Shown: positions 52,973-61,803, counted from the stretch's first letter. The stretch is 64,000 bases of DNA from Streptomyces sp. C10-9-1 (GCF_024497955.1 NZ_JANHKP010000006.1:62001-126000); one strand, 5' to 3'. Notes: generated by a model from the sequence alone, not told the origin. Numbers and translations: made by a program.

Positions 52973-53884
52973 GTGCCGTACGACCAGAACCAGCGCACCC
53001 GCGACCGCTCCCGCCGCGCACGGCGGGGAGTGCTCGCCGCCGCCTTCCTGCTGCCCGCCCTCCTCGCCGCGGGGTGCGGCGCTCCCGGCGGGGCGGACGC
53101 CTCGGGCGGCACCCCGCCGGGCGGGGGCAAGCCGGGCGACACCGCCCCGGCCTCCCCTCCCGGCTCCGCGCCGAAGTCCCCGCCGTCCCCTTCGGCATCC
53201 GGCGAGGACCGCCCGCTGACCGGGCGCACCGTGGTCGTGGACCCCGGGCACAACCCCGGCAACTTCCGGCACACCTCAGAGATCGGCCGCCAGGTCGACG
53301 TCGGGACGCACCGCAAGGAGTGCGACACCACGGGCACCGCCACGCAGGCGGGCTACCGCGAGGCGGACTTCACCCTGGACGTGGCCCGGCGGCTGCGCAG
53401 CCTGCTGGAGTCCCGGGGCGCGAGGGTCCTCCTGACGCACGACGGCGACCGGCCGTTCGGGCCCTGCATCGACGAGCGCGCGCGGTTCGGCAACGAGGCG
53501 CGCGCCGACGCCGTGGTCTCGGTGCACGCGGACGGCTCCGCCGCCGGGAACCGGGGCTTCCATGTGATCCTCCCCGCGCGGGTCGAGGGCGGGGGCGCGG
53601 ACACGTCCGCGATCGTCGGCCCCTCCCGCGAACTGGGCGAGCACCTCGTCGAGGCGTTCGCCCGGGCCACCGCCACCGAGCCGGCGGACTACCTCGGGGG
53701 CGGGACCGGGATCGACGTGCGGTCGGACCTCGGCGGCCTGAACCTCTCGACCGTGCCGAAGGTCTTCGTCGAGTGCGGCAACATGCGCAACGGCGAGGAC
53801 GCGGCCCTGCTGTCCGAGGGGAGTTGGCGGCAGCGCGCGGCCGAGGGGATGGCGGACGGAATCGGCGCCTACCTCGCGCGCTGA
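52973..53884 (+). CDS. N-acetylmuramoyl-L-alanine amidase, lipoprotein
   Basis: 303 aa. A twin-arginine-like basic n-region and hydrophobic core end in the lipobox LLAAGC (Cys35); a Pro/Ser linker follows. The Amidase_3 zinc site is complete: VVVDPGHNPG (His), YREADFTLDVA (Glu), SVHADGS (His), with the catalytic Glu in KVFVECGNMRN. It cuts the amide between muramic acid and the stem peptide of peptidoglycan. TAGCAT lies 6 nt before the GTG. Confidence 0.93.
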   Translation: MPYDQNQRTRDRSRRARRGVLAAAFLLPALLAAGCGAPGGADASGGTPPGGGKPGDTAPASPPGSAPKSPPSPSASGEDRPLTGRTVVVDPGHNPGNFRHTSEIGRQVDVGTHRKECDTTGTATQAGYREADFTLDVARRLRSLLESRGARVLLTHDGDRPFGPCIDERARFGNEARADAVVSVHADGSAAGNRGFHVILPARVEGGGADTSAIVGPSRELGEHLVEAFARATATEPADYLGGGTGIDVRSDLGGLNLSTVPKVFVECGNMRNGEDAALLSEGSWRQRAAEGMADGIGAYLAR

Positions 53885-54133
53885 GCACCGGCGCCGCCGT
53901 CGGCCGGGCCCCCCGCGCCCGCCGGGCCCCTGCGGCCTGTGCGCCGCCTGTGAACCGCCTGTGGGGATGCGCGGACGGCCCGTCAATCCGGATACCCGCG
54001 GGACGGCCGGAACCGGTGGACGATAGATTCCCCTCTACGATGGGGCCATCCCCCTCGCTCCGCTTCCGCGCCACCGCCAGGGCGGAGGGAACCGGCGACC
54101 GCTCCGACGAGACGACCTACGAAGGACTGACAC

Positions 54134-54919
54134 GTGAACATCCGCTCCCTCACTCGAGGCGACGGCGTGGTGATCGGAGCAGCGGTGTTGCTGTTCATCG
54201 CCTCGTTCCTCAAGACCTACGACTTCGGGTCGGACGGCCCGAACGCGTGGGACTCCCTGAACTTCGCGTTCGGCGTCTACCTCGTCGGCATCCTCGGTGC
54301 GGGGCTCGTCGTGCTCTCCCGGCTCCAGCCCGGGCGGAAGATCGCGGGGATCGACCTGGGGCAGTTCGGCCTCGCCGCGACGGTCTTCGTGGTGTGGTTC
54401 TTCTTCTGGACGCTGGTGGACCTGGGCAACGCCAGCGCGGGTGCCGGGCTGATCCTCGGCCTGATCGCCGCCCTCGCCCTGGCCGGGGCGGCGATCGCCA
54501 CCCCGCTGGTGCCCGCGCTCAAGGCCCCGCTGGCCGGTGCGCCGCGCCCTCAGCAGCCCTACAGCGCCCAGCCCCAGCAGGGCGGCTACGGCTACCCCGG
54601 CAGCCAGCAGCAGCAGCCGTACGGCGGCCAGCCGCAGCCGTTCGGCGGGCAGCCGGGCCAGCCGGGAGGGGGCCAGCCGGGAGCACCGACCCCTGCCGCC
54701 CCCCAGGGCCCCGCGCCCTCGGACTTCTCCCCGTTCTGGTTCGCCGTGCCGGTGGCCCGCCCCCTCTACGGCGAGGACGGGTCGCCCGCGCCGATCGCCG
54801 AACTGGCGCCCGGCACCTGGTACCTGGCGGTCGAGCAGCGCGGCCAGGGCCTGGTGGCGCAGACCCAGGACGGGCGCCGCGGCGTCCTCCAGGACACCTC
54901 CGGCATCCAGCGCGGCTGA
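54134..54919 (+). CDS. DUF5336-like four-helix membrane protein
   Basis: 261 aa. Four membrane helices fill residues 12-135 (GVVIGAAVLLFIASFLKTYD first), then a Gln/Pro/Gly/Tyr-rich linker (YSAQPQQGGYGYPGSQQQQP) and a small C-terminal beta domain with GTWYLAVEQRGQGLVAQTQD. The layout matches actinobacterial DUF5336/34-kDa antigen-like proteins. GTG at 54134 follows GAAGGA. The function is unknown. Confidence 0.78.
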   Translation: MNIRSLTRGDGVVIGAAVLLFIASFLKTYDFGSDGPNAWDSLNFAFGVYLVGILGAGLVVLSRLQPGRKIAGIDLGQFGLAATVFVVWFFFWTLVDLGNASAGAGLILGLIAALALAGAAIATPLVPALKAPLAGAPRPQQPYSAQPQQGGYGYPGSQQQQPYGGQPQPFGGQPGQPGGGQPGAPTPAAPQGPAPSDFSPFWFAVPVARPLYGEDGSPAPIAELAPGTWYLAVEQRGQGLVAQTQDGRRGVLQDTSGIQRG

Positions 54920-54936
54920 GCACCGGCACGCCGGCC

Positions 54937-54970
54937 GGCGGCCCCCCGCTCCTGTGAGCGGGGGGCCGCC
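54937..54970 (+). terminator. Perfect 15-bp terminator
   Basis: The arms 54937-54951 and 54956-54970 pair fully around CTGT, 17 nt after the DUF5336-like stop. Confidence 0.72.
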
Positions 54971-55134
54971 GCCGTCTGCGCAGCCGGGACCCGCGCCGGG
55001 CGGAGCCGCCCCGCCACCGGAACCCCGGGGCCGGGCCGCGAGCGCGGCCCCACGGGCCCGGGACCGGGGCGCCGGCACCCAAGCGGAACGGCGGCCCGGG
55101 TTTCCCGGGCGTACAAGCGGCAAGACGCGGTGAC

Positions 55135-55425
55135 ATGACAACACGTGCGAGCAACACAGCGACCGCAGGCCGGATCATCGCCGTGGTCGCCGACGTCATG
55201 GCCGCCGTGATCGGCCTGTGGATCCTGATGTACCTCCTGAAGGCCAACCAGGCCAACGACTTCGTGCAGTTCGTGCACGACACCGCGCGGTGGCTGGCCG
55301 GATGGTCCCACGACCTGTTCACCTTCGAGAAGGAGTGGGCGCGCGTGACCGCCGGCTACGGCCTCGCCGCGGTCGTGTACCTGTTCATCGGCCACGCGGT
55401 GGCCGGCCGCCTGCGCGGCCGCTAG
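55135..55425 (+). CDS. Small two-helix membrane protein
   Basis: 96 aa with helices at about 12-36 and 72-92. The loop between (HDTARWLAGWSHDLFTFEKE) is aromatic and charged. Similar short proteins are conserved in streptomycetes; no family name was recognised. It precedes the NADAR gene by 110 bp. Confidence 0.75.
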   Translation: MTTRASNTATAGRIIAVVADVMAAVIGLWILMYLLKANQANDFVQFVHDTARWLAGWSHDLFTFEKEWARVTAGYGLAAVVYLFIGHAVAGRLRGR

Positions 55426-55534
55426 CGCCGCGGACGGCCCCCGGGGGCGGCGGGTACGGCGGAGAAAACCGGTGGCGGGCACCGGGGCACGCCTGGCACC
55501 GTGCGGCGGACCGCACCCCTCGGAGGAGGTTCCC

Positions 55535-56017
55535 GTGACGATCTACTTCTACGGCGCCGACGACGTCCCCTACGGATGCTTCTCCAACTTCTCCCCTCAC
55601 GGATTCGAGCTCGACGGAGCCTGGTGGCCGACCTCGGAGCACTACTTCCAGGCGCAGAAGTTCCGGGGCACCCGCCACGCGGAGCTCGTCCGGCGCGCCC
55701 CCACCGCGCTGCGTGCCGCGACCCTGGGGCGCGATCCGTCCAGGCCCCTGCGGAGGGACTGGGAACGGGCCAGGGACGACGTGATGCGCCGTGCGGTGGC
55801 GGCCAAGTTCCGGGCGCACCCCGACATCCGCGAGGTCCTGCTGTCCACCGGGGACGAGGAGATCGTCGAGGACACCACCACCGACCACTACTGGGGTCGC
55901 GGCAGGACCGGGAACGGCAGGAACATGCTGGGGCGGATCCTGGTGCGCACCCGGAGCCGGCTGCGCGCCGAACCCGCCGGCGCCCCCGGCGGCGACGGCC
56001 GCCGGCCGAGGCCCTGA
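55535..56017 (+). CDS. NADAR family N-glycosidase-like protein
   Basis: 160 aa. IYFYGADDVPYGCFSNFSPH, WWPTSEHYFQAQKF, MRRAVAAKFRAHPDIREVLL and TDHYWGRGRTGNGRNMLGRIL are the conserved blocks of NADAR (YbiA-like) enzymes. Members cleave N-glycosidic bonds, either in damaged riboflavin intermediates or in ADP-ribosylated molecules, and some accompany anti-phage NAD systems. GTG at 55535 has GGAGGAGGT just upstream. No defence genes are adjacent, so a housekeeping role is more likely. Confidence 0.92.
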   Translation: MTIYFYGADDVPYGCFSNFSPHGFELDGAWWPTSEHYFQAQKFRGTRHAELVRRAPTALRAATLGRDPSRPLRRDWERARDDVMRRAVAAKFRAHPDIREVLLSTGDEEIVEDTTTDHYWGRGRTGNGRNMLGRILVRTRSRLRAEPAGAPGGDGRRPRP

Positions 56018-56067
56018 TCCGGGGCCCCGCCGCGTCCCGGCCCGGCCCCGTCCACCGGGCGCCCTCG

Positions 56068-57147
56068 TCAGACGCCCGCGCAGCACTCCCCCGAGAGCCC
56101 CCGCGGCAGGCGCTCGCCGCCGAACACGGCCACCGTCGCCTCGTCGCCGCCGAGTGCGGCGACGGCCAGCAGCAGCGAGCCCGCCGTCCAGGTCGTCAGC
56201 TCCTCCGGCCACACGGCGCGGTCGCCCTCGAAGACGTATCCCGTCCAGTACAGACCGCCTCCGGCGCGCAGGTGCTGCACCGACTGGAGTATCTCCAGCG
56301 CGCGGTCGGACTCCCCTATCGCCCAGAGGGCGAGAGCGAGTTCGCAGCTCTCGCCGCCCGTGACCCAGGGGTTGGGCAGCACGCAGCGCACCCCGAGCCC
56401 CGGCACCACGAACTCGTCCCAGCGCGCGTCGATCCGCGCCCTGGCCTCCGCTCCCGTCACGGCCCCGCCGAGGACCGGGTAGTACCAGTCCATCGAGTAG
56501 CGGTCCTTGTCCAGGAAGCGCTCGGGGTGGTGGCGGATCGCATGGGCCAGGGCGCCCGTCGCGAGCTCCCAGTCGGGCTGCGGGTCCTCCCGCTCCTCGG
56601 CGATGGCCAGGGCGCAGCGCAGCGCGTGGTGCACGGAGGAGCTGCCGGTGAGCAGCGCGTCGGCAACGGGTGTGCCGTCCTCCTCGCGCTTCCAGCCGAT
56701 CTGGCCGCCGGGCTGCTGGAGCGCGAGGACGAACTCGACCGCGGAGTAGACGCAGGGCCACATGCGGTCGAGGAAGGGCTCGTCACCGGTGCTCAGGTAG
56801 TGGTGCCACACGCCGACCGCCACATAGGCGCAGAAGTTGGTCTCCCGGCCCCGGTCGGTGATCTCCGCGGGGTCGCCGTCGTGGTAGGCGGCGTACCAGG
56901 AGCCGTCGGCGTTCTGGTGGCGGGCCAGCCACGCGTAGGCCCTCTCCGCGGCCTCGTGCTCGCCCGCGGCGTCGAGCGCCATCGCGGCCTCGGTGTGGTC
57001 CCAGGGGTCGAGGTGGTGGCCGCGGAACCAGGGGATCGCGCCGTCCTCGCGCTGGACGGCCAGGATGCCCGCCACGGTCTCGGCCGCCTGTGCGGCGGTG
57101 AGCACGCCCGGCAGGACGAGGTGGTCGGTGCGGCCCGGGCTGGTCAC
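56068..57147 (-). CDS. Alpha/alpha-barrel (prenyltransferase-annotated) protein
   Basis: 359 aa of repeated helix pairs with aromatic and glycine turns: GAIPWFRGHHLDPWDHTEAA, YAWLARHQNADGSWYAAYHD, YSAVEFVLALQQPGGQIGWK. Databases usually call such proteins prenyltransferase, but the pattern equally suits the six-hairpin barrels of glycoside-acting enzymes or squalene-cyclase-like folds. No prenyl DDxxD site is seen. The GTG at 57147 overlaps the methyltransferase stop (GTGA), so both are coupled in the KstR-like cluster. Confidence 0.75.
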   Translation of the reverse strand: MTSPGRTDHLVLPGVLTAAQAAETVAGILAVQREDGAIPWFRGHHLDPWDHTEAAMALDAAGEHEAAERAYAWLARHQNADGSWYAAYHDGDPAEITDRGRETNFCAYVAVGVWHHYLSTGDEPFLDRMWPCVYSAVEFVLALQQPGGQIGWKREEDGTPVADALLTGSSSVHHALRCALAIAEEREDPQPDWELATGALAHAIRHHPERFLDKDRYSMDWYYPVLGGAVTGAEARARIDARWDEFVVPGLGVRCVLPNPWVTGGESCELALALWAIGESDRALEILQSVQHLRAGGGLYWTGYVFEGDRAVWPEELTTWTAGSLLLAVAALGGDEATVAVFGGERLPRGLSGECCAGV

Positions 57148-57896
57148 GCGCCGGTCCCGGCGGCGGGGCGGGCGTCGGCCGCGGTGCGGGGCTTGGTGGC
57201 GTACGCCACGAAGCTCTTGCCGATGAGGGGGTTCAGCGCCCGCTCCGCGGTCCGGGTGGCCAGCGGCTTCTTCATGATGTCCCAGACCAGCAGCTTGTGG
57301 TACGCCTTCACCGGCAGCGCCCGGTCGTTGTCCACGCCGAAGGCGCACTTGAGCCACCAGTAGGGCGAGTGGAGCGCATGGGCGTGGTGGGTGCCGTACG
57401 GGCGCAGTCCCGCCTCCCGCATCCGGGCGAGGAGTTCGTCGGCGCGGTAGATGCGGATGTGGCCGCCCTCGACCTCGTGGTAGGCGTCGGAGAGGGCCCA
57501 GCAGATCTTCTCGGGGCCGTAGCGGGGCACGGTCACCGCGATCCGGCCGCCGGGGCGCAGCACGCGCACCATCTCGGCGAGGACGCCCTTGTCGTCCGGG
57601 ATGTGCTCCATGACCTCGGAGATGATGACGACGTCGAAGGAGGCGTCGGGGAAGGGCAGGTTGAGCGCGTCGCCCTCCATGGCGGTGGCCGTGGCGCCCT
57701 CGGGTGCCTCCCCGGCCTCCTTCATCGCGGCGAACCACCTGGCCACCTCGCGGATCTCCTCGCCGTTGCGGTCCAGGGCGACGACCTGCGCTCCGCGCCG
57801 GTAGCACTCGAAGGCGTGCCGGCCTGCGCCGCAGCCCAGGTCGAGCACGCGGTCGCCCGGGGCGAGCGGAAAGCGGGAGAAGTCGACGGTCAGCAC
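57144..57896 (-). CDS. Class I SAM-dependent methyltransferase
   Basis: 250 aa. Motif I VLDLGCGAGRHAFECYRRGA, then VALDRNGEEI, EGDALNLPFPDASFDVVIIS and LRPGGRIAVTVP form a full Methyltransf_11-type fold; the C-terminal GLRPYGTHHAHALHSPYWWL is particular to this clustered group. GTG at 57896 has GGAAGG upstream. The gene lies between the GT4 and alpha/alpha-barrel genes and probably modifies the same glycan or lipid. Confidence 0.9.
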   Translation of the reverse strand: MLTVDFSRFPLAPGDRVLDLGCGAGRHAFECYRRGAQVVALDRNGEEIREVARWFAAMKEAGEAPEGATATAMEGDALNLPFPDASFDVVIISEVMEHIPDDKGVLAEMVRVLRPGGRIAVTVPRYGPEKICWALSDAYHEVEGGHIRIYRADELLARMREAGLRPYGTHHAHALHSPYWWLKCAFGVDNDRALPVKAYHKLLVWDIMKKPLATRTAERALNPLIGKSFVAYATKPRTAADARPAAGTGA

Positions 57897-57990
57897 GGGG
57901 GTCTGCCTTCCTGCGGGCGGTGCGGGGCGTTCACGGGGCGGGGCGGTTCGGGCCGGGCGGCGCCGGTCCCGCGGCGGCGCCGGTGGGGCG

Positions 57991-59304
57991 TCAGGGGGTG
58001 CGGACGGCGGGCCGCGCGGCGGCGACGGCCTCCCGGTAGCGCTCGGCGGTGCCGAGGGCGGCCTGTTTCCAGGTGAAGCGGGCGAGCACCCGGGCGCGGC
58101 CCCGGGCACCGAGCCGTTCGCGCAGCGCGTCGTCGCCGAGGAGGCGGCGCAGCGCTCCGGCGAGGGCCTCGGAGTCCCCCGGCGGCACGGCGAGGCAGGT
58201 GTCCCCGTCGGGTCCGGCGACCTCGGGGATGGCACCGCCCGTGGTGGCGACCAGGGGGGTGCCGGTGGCCATCGCCTCGGCGGCGGGCAGCGAGAAGCCC
58301 TCGTACAGCGAGGGCACGCAGGCGATCTGCGCACCGCGGACCAGGTCGACGAGCTCGACGTCGGTGATGCCCTTGACGAAGCGGACGGCGTCGCCGAGGC
58401 CGTGGCGCTCGATCGCGCGGGCCACCGGCCCGTCCTCGGCGCGCCTGCCGACCACGACGAGGTGGGCGTCGGGGCGGTCGGTGCGGACCTTGGCGAGCGC
58501 CTCCACGAGGTGCACCAGGCCCTTGAGCGGAACATCGGCGCTGGAGGTGGTGACGATCCGCCCGGGCACCTCGGCCACGGACGGATCCGGTGAGAAGAGG
58601 TCGGTGTCGGCTCCGACGTGGACGACGTGGATCCGTTCGGCGGGCACGGCGAGGTGCTCGGTGATCTCCTGCCGGGAGGAGCCGGAGACGGTGAGGACCG
58701 ACGGCAGACGGCGCGCGACCCTGCCCTGCATGCGGGTGAAGCCGTACCAGCGGCGCACCGACAGGCGGCGCTTGAGGTCGGCGGCCGCATCGAGGTCCAG
58801 GCGCCGGTCCACCGTGATCGGGTGGTGGATGGTGGTCACCAGCGGCGCGCCCACGTCGCCGAGCAGGCCGTAGCCGAGGGTCTGGTTGTCGTGGACGACG
58901 TCGAAGTCCCCGCGGCGGGCGCGCAGGTGGCGGCGGGCGCGCAGGGAGAAGGTCAGCGGCTCGGGAAAGCCGCCCGTCCACATGGTGGCGACCTCCAGCG
59001 CGTCGATCCAGTCGCGGTACTCGCCGCGGCCGGGCGTGCGGAAGGGGTCGGGCTGGCGGTAGAGGTCCAGGCTCGGCAGCTCGGTGAGCGGGACGCCCTC
59101 GTCGAGCTCCGGGTAGGGCTGGGCCCCGATGACCTCGACGCGGTGCCCGAGGCGGGCCAGCTCGCGGGAGAGGTGGCGGACGTAGACGCCCTGGCCCCCG
59201 CAGAACGGGTTCCCCTTGTACGTGAGCAGGGCGATGCGCAGTGGTGCGTCACCGTCGGCGGCCGCGTCTGCACGGGGCCCGGTCTGTATGGCCTCTGCGG
59301 TCAC
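57991..59304 (-). CDS. GT4 family glycosyltransferase
   Basis: 437 aa. The N-domain opens LRIALLTYKGNPFCGGQGVY with the GGQG donor/acceptor loop; the C-domain has VVTTSSADVPLKGLVHLVEAL, VVVGRRAEDGPVARAI and the E-x7-E motif in PSLYEGFSLPAAEAMATG. It moves a sugar from a nucleotide donor onto a lipid or glycan. The GTG at 59304 has GAAGGGGG 8 nt upstream and is preferred to a GTG at 59322. It heads the minus-strand cluster, and a KstR-type operator lies 55 bp upstream. Confidence 0.9.
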   Translation of the reverse strand: MTAEAIQTGPRADAAADGDAPLRIALLTYKGNPFCGGQGVYVRHLSRELARLGHRVEVIGAQPYPELDEGVPLTELPSLDLYRQPDPFRTPGRGEYRDWIDALEVATMWTGGFPEPLTFSLRARRHLRARRGDFDVVHDNQTLGYGLLGDVGAPLVTTIHHPITVDRRLDLDAAADLKRRLSVRRWYGFTRMQGRVARRLPSVLTVSGSSRQEITEHLAVPAERIHVVHVGADTDLFSPDPSVAEVPGRIVTTSSADVPLKGLVHLVEALAKVRTDRPDAHLVVVGRRAEDGPVARAIERHGLGDAVRFVKGITDVELVDLVRGAQIACVPSLYEGFSLPAAEAMATGTPLVATTGGAIPEVAGPDGDTCLAVPPGDSEALAGALRRLLGDDALRERLGARGRARVLARFTWKQAALGTAERYREAVAAARPAVRTP

Positions 59305-59358
59305 CCACGGCCCCCTTCTCACTGCGTTTCCGGCGGAGCGTAGTCGGTCGCGCTAACC

Positions 59359-59372
59359 TAGAACAAGTTTCA
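59359..59372. promoter_or_regulatory. KstR-type operator
   Basis: TAGAACAAGTTTCA matches the published KstR consensus TNNAACNNGTTNNA at every fixed position. It lies between the divergent GT4 gene (start 59304) and the KstR-like TetR gene (start 59578). Confidence 0.65.
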
Positions 59373-59577
59373 GACTTGATCGTCCGAACGCTCCGAATCT
59401 ACCGGCAGGTAGCGCACCTGTGACCGGCGGATCAGGTGATTCACGCCACGGCCGGGGGCGGTCGTGCGGCACCATGCTGTGCCATCCGGGCACCGGCCCC
59501 GGAACGCGTGCCCACCGGCACCGGACGACGACGGCGGCACCCGGCGGCGACGGAACGACGACCACGGAACGGGACCC

Positions 59578-60243
59578 ATGACAGGGCGAGCACGGCCGGC
59601 GGGAGCGGACGCCCCGCCCCTGACCGAGCGCCAGGAGGAGCGTCGGCGCCGGATCCTGCACGCCAGTACGCACCTGGCGGGGCGGGGCGGCTTCGACGCG
59701 GTCCAGATGCGGGAGGTCGCCGAGGCCGCGGGCGTCGCCCTCGGCACGCTCTACCGCTACTTCCCCTCCAAGATCCACCTGCTGGTGGCGACCATGCAGG
59801 ACCAGCTCCAGCACCTCCACGCAACCCTGGCCAGGCACCCGCCCGGCGGCGCCGACCCGGCGGACCGGGTGGCGGAGACCCTGATGCGGGCGTTCCGGGC
59901 GCTCCAGCGGGAGCCGCACCTGGCCGACGCGATGGTCAGGGCGCTGATCTTCGCGGACCGCAGCGTCAGCCAGGAGGTCGACGCGGTCTCCCGCCAGACC
60001 ACCGCGATCATCCTGGACGCCACCGGGCTGGCGGACCCCACACCGCAGCAGCTGTCCGCGGTGCGCGTCATCGAGCACACCTGGCACTCGACACTGATCA
60101 CCTGGCTGTCGGGCCGGGCCTCGATCGCACAGGTCCGCGCCGACATCGAGACGGCGTGCCGCCTGATCGACCTCCCGGCGGAGGGCCCGCCCGGCGGGGA
60201 GGACGCGGGGGGTGCGGCCAGGTCACCCTCGGGAGCGCGGTGA
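59578..60243 (+). CDS. KstR-like TetR family regulator
   Basis: 221 aa. The helix-turn-helix GGFDAVQMREVAEAAGVALGTLYRYFPSK (residues about 40-66) and the following HLLVATMQDQLQHL are close to mycobacterial KstR, which represses sterol and lipid breakdown and releases DNA on binding a CoA thioester of a steroid. The C-terminal half (LMRAFRALQREPHLADAMVRALI) also follows KstR. A KstR-consensus site sits in the divergent region. No sterol catabolic genes are in view, so the ligand and regulon may differ. Confidence 0.87.
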   Translation: MTGRARPAGADAPPLTERQEERRRRILHASTHLAGRGGFDAVQMREVAEAAGVALGTLYRYFPSKIHLLVATMQDQLQHLHATLARHPPGGADPADRVAETLMRAFRALQREPHLADAMVRALIFADRSVSQEVDAVSRQTTAIILDATGLADPTPQQLSAVRVIEHTWHSTLITWLSGRASIAQVRADIETACRLIDLPAEGPPGGEDAGGAARSPSGAR

Positions 60244-60282
60244 CCGGCCGGTAGAGTGGCCGGGTCGTCATCACGCCCGTAC

Positions 60283-60313
60283 GGGGCGGGCCCGGAGCCT
60301 TCCGGCCCGCCCC
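60283..60313 (+). terminator. Terminator after the KstR-like gene
   Basis: GGGGCGGGCC (60283-60292) pairs fully with GGCCCGCCCC (60304-60313), 39 nt after the stop. Confidence 0.6.
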
Positions 60314-60543
60314 TTCCGTTCGGCCGCTGCGCCTGAGCGGGCATCCCGGGGACGCCCCGTGCGTGCGCCACCGGCTCCGGCCGGGGCGCGCCGCGGGGGT
60401 CCCGTACGCGGTCGTGACCGGCTCGTGCCTCCGGCAGACCGCCGGCGGCCAGGCACCGTCGAGGCACGCGGGGCCGGAGTCCGGTGCCGCTCTGCGCGCC
60501 CGCGCCCCGGCGGACCGCGGGACCACGCAGGAGAGGCTCACCC
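60314..60543 (+). promoter_or_regulatory. GC-rich leader of the ECF operon, possible cobalamin riboswitch
   Basis: About 230 nt without a gene. CCCGTACG (60401-60408), GTCGTGACCGG and then GCCAGGCACCG (60448-60458) occur in the order expected for parts of a cobalamin riboswitch (CCCGCnACnGTnA ... AGYCAGGAGACC), but the fit is poor and could be chance in this composition. AGGAGAGG (60529-60536) is the ribosome binding site of the next gene. Confidence 0.2.
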
Positions 60544-61803
60544 ATGACCACCGTCCGCCGCGGCGCAGCCGCGCTCGCCGCAGCCGCCGTGCTCGGCACA
60601 GGCTTCGCACCGGCGGCCCTGGCCGCCCCGTCGACCTCCCCCTCGCCCTCCGCCGCCCTCCCCGCGGGGCTGTACGGCACGGGCGACCCGACCTACGACG
60701 GCGTCTGGCGCCAGTCCCTGGCACTGCTCGCCCAGGACACCGCCGGGGTGACCCCTGCCGACCAGGCCGTCGCCTTCCTCACCGGCCAGCAGTGCGCCGA
60801 CGGCTCCTTCGCGGCCTACCGCCCCGACACCTCCGCCGCCTGTGACGGGAAGACCAAGCCGGACACCAACTCCTCCGGTGCCGCGGCGCAGGCCCTCGCC
60901 GCGCTCGGCGGGCAGGACGCGGCCGTGGCCAAGACCGTCGGCTGGCTGAAGTCCGTCCAGAACGAGGACGGCGGCTGGGGCTTCTACCCCGGCGACGCCA
61001 GCGACGCCAACTCGACCTCCGCGGTGATCGGCGCCCTCGCGGCGGCGGGCGAGAAGCCTGCCGAGGTGACCTCCGGGGACGGCAGGTCGCCCTACGACTC
61101 GCTGCTCTCCTTCGCCCTGCCCTGCGACGGGGAGGACGGCGGGGCCTTCGAGTACCAGAAGGGCACGCCCGGCTTCATCGGCGACTCCACGGCCGCGGCC
61201 GTGACCGCGGCCAACGGCCGCGGGCTGGTCGTACCGCCCGCCACCGGCAACGGCGGCGAGGACGCCGAGTGCGGCAGCGGTGCGGACCTCGCGGACGCCG
61301 CGCGCAACGGCGCCGCCTACCTGGCGGGCGAGGTGGCCGAGACGGGCCACCTGGACACCCCGCCGATGCCGGGCGCCGAGGACTCCGACCCGGCACCCGA
61401 CTACGGCAACACCGCCGACACCGTCGTGGCGCTCAGCGCGCAGGGCGTGCCCGGGCAGGCGGCCAAGCCGCTGGACTGGCTGAAGAAGAACGGCGCCTCC
61501 TGGGCCGAGCAGGCCGGTCCCGCCGCCTGGGCGCAGCTCGTCCTCGCGGCCCACGCCACCGGCACCGACCCCCGCGACTTCGGCGGCACCGACCTGGTCG
61601 CCGGCCTGAACGCCACCGGCCCCGCGCCGAAGAGCGGCGGCGCCTCGGCGGAGCCGGACGCCGGCGGCTCCGAGACCCCGGGCGAGGAGGCCGGTGACGG
61701 CGACGGCGGCTCGCTGACCACCTGGTGGATCGTGGGCGTGTTCTTCATCGCCGCGGTGGGTGTGGGCTTCCTCTTCAGCGGCCGCAGGAAGAACCAGGGC
61801 TGA
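60544..61803 (+). CDS. Surface-anchored transcobalamin-like/prenyltransferase-repeat protein
   Basis: 419 aa: a signal peptide (1-28, ending AALAAP), alpha-hairpin repeats with TGQQCADGSFAAYRP, LKSVQNEDGGWGFYPG and WLKKNGASWAEQAGPAAWAQ, a Pro/Gly/Glu-rich spacer, one C-terminal membrane helix and the tail SGRRKNQG. The repeats are those of the squalene-cyclase/prenyltransferase superfamily, whose alpha6/alpha6 barrel is shared with the cobalamin binders transcobalamin and intrinsic factor. No LPXTG is present, so the helix itself holds it on the membrane. It starts an operon with an ECF transporter, which points to binding of a cobalt- or corrin-type ligand (inference). Confidence 0.82.
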   Translation: MTTVRRGAAALAAAAVLGTGFAPAALAAPSTSPSPSAALPAGLYGTGDPTYDGVWRQSLALLAQDTAGVTPADQAVAFLTGQQCADGSFAAYRPDTSAACDGKTKPDTNSSGAAAQALAALGGQDAAVAKTVGWLKSVQNEDGGWGFYPGDASDANSTSAVIGALAAAGEKPAEVTSGDGRSPYDSLLSFALPCDGEDGGAFEYQKGTPGFIGDSTAAAVTAANGRGLVVPPATGNGGEDAECGSGADLADAARNGAAYLAGEVAETGHLDTPPMPGAEDSDPAPDYGNTADTVVALSAQGVPGQAAKPLDWLKKNGASWAEQAGPAAWAQLVLAAHATGTDPRDFGGTDLVAGLNATGPAPKSGGASAEPDAGGSETPGEEAGDGDGGSLTTWWIVGVFFIAAVGVGFLFSGRRKNQG

